A stretch of DNA of 5,678 bases. Source: an uncultured Collinsella sp. (lineage in GTDB: Bacteria > Actinomycetota > Coriobacteriia > Coriobacteriales > Coriobacteriaceae). The stretch spans positions 1 to 5,678 of the forward strand of contig USBX01000070.1 in the NCBI GenBank assembly GCA_900552995.1. Reading direction: 5' to 3'. The position numbers were made by a program, and so were the translations under genes. Every line of letters starts with the position of its first letter. Position 1 is the first letter of the stretch. The notes under the pieces are model-generated. The model did no database searches. It saw only the letters and a program-made list of their open reading frames with translations, and was not told where the DNA came from. Below are positions 5,630 through 5,678 of this stretch, piece after piece.

Positions 5630-5678
5630 CTGTCTCTTATACACATCTCCGAGCCCACGAGACACTCGCTAATCTCGT
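5630..5678. other. Illumina Nextera adapter read-through (assembly artefact)
   Basis: Not genomic. Positions 5630-5648 (CTGTCTCTTATACACATCT) are the Tn5 mosaic end, 5649-5663 (CCGAGCCCACGAGAC) the Nextera read-2 stub, 5664-5671 (ACTCGCTA) the i7 index, and 5672-5678 (ATCTCGT) the beginning of the reverse complement of P7. This is ordinary read-through from a short tagmented fragment. The index differs from the one at the other end of the contig. Confidence 0.98.

Overview
This is a GC-rich bacterial contig carrying four genes and part of a fifth, all on the + strand. Gene content, base composition, the long spacer in the second ABC subunit and the style of the palindromic intergenic repeats suggest a gut actinobacterium of the Coriobacteriia, most like Collinsella. 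That assignment rests on recalled family resemblance, not on a marker gene. Both contig ends are not biological: positions 1-57 and 5630-5678 are Illumina Nextera P7-side adapter, and they carry two different i7 index sequences. The genomic part is roughly 58-5629.

Layout. 49-1056: 3' part of an ABC exporter subunit (last transmembrane helix plus the whole ATPase domain), cut at its 5' end by adapter. 1049-2947: a complete second ABC exporter subunit overlapping the first by 8 nt. 2948-3161: intergenic, with a 64-nt palindromic repeat nested inside an 11-nt outer inverted repeat. 3162-4199: a solitary 345-aa protein with a C-terminal putative PD-(D/E)XK / DUF559-like nuclease fold, of a type I associate with Coriobacteriia. 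4200-4432: intergenic, with a second copy of the palindromic repeat in the same orientation, then a possible promoter. 4433-5488: moaA, GTP 3',8-cyclase, first step of molybdenum cofactor synthesis. 5493-5629: N-terminus of an unidentified Ala-rich protein, cut by adapter.

How the genes work together. The two ABC subunits are translationally coupled and their ATPase motifs are complementary. Subunit 1 has Asp for the catalytic Walker B Glu and Gln for the switch His; subunit 2 has an altered signature, LSQGQ. Paired head to tail they give one consensus and one degenerate ATP site, the hallmark of asymmetric heterodimeric exporters such as TAP1/2, TM287/288 and BmrCD. The nuclease-like gene sits alone between two same-orientation repeat copies and has looser codon use than its neighbours, so it may be a transferred or recombining cassette. 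moaA starts a new transcription unit that probably includes the partial gene 4 nt downstream.

I do not see a clearly new multi-gene system. The points most worth following are the repeat family, the repeat-flanked nuclease-like gene and the dual-index adapter artefact.
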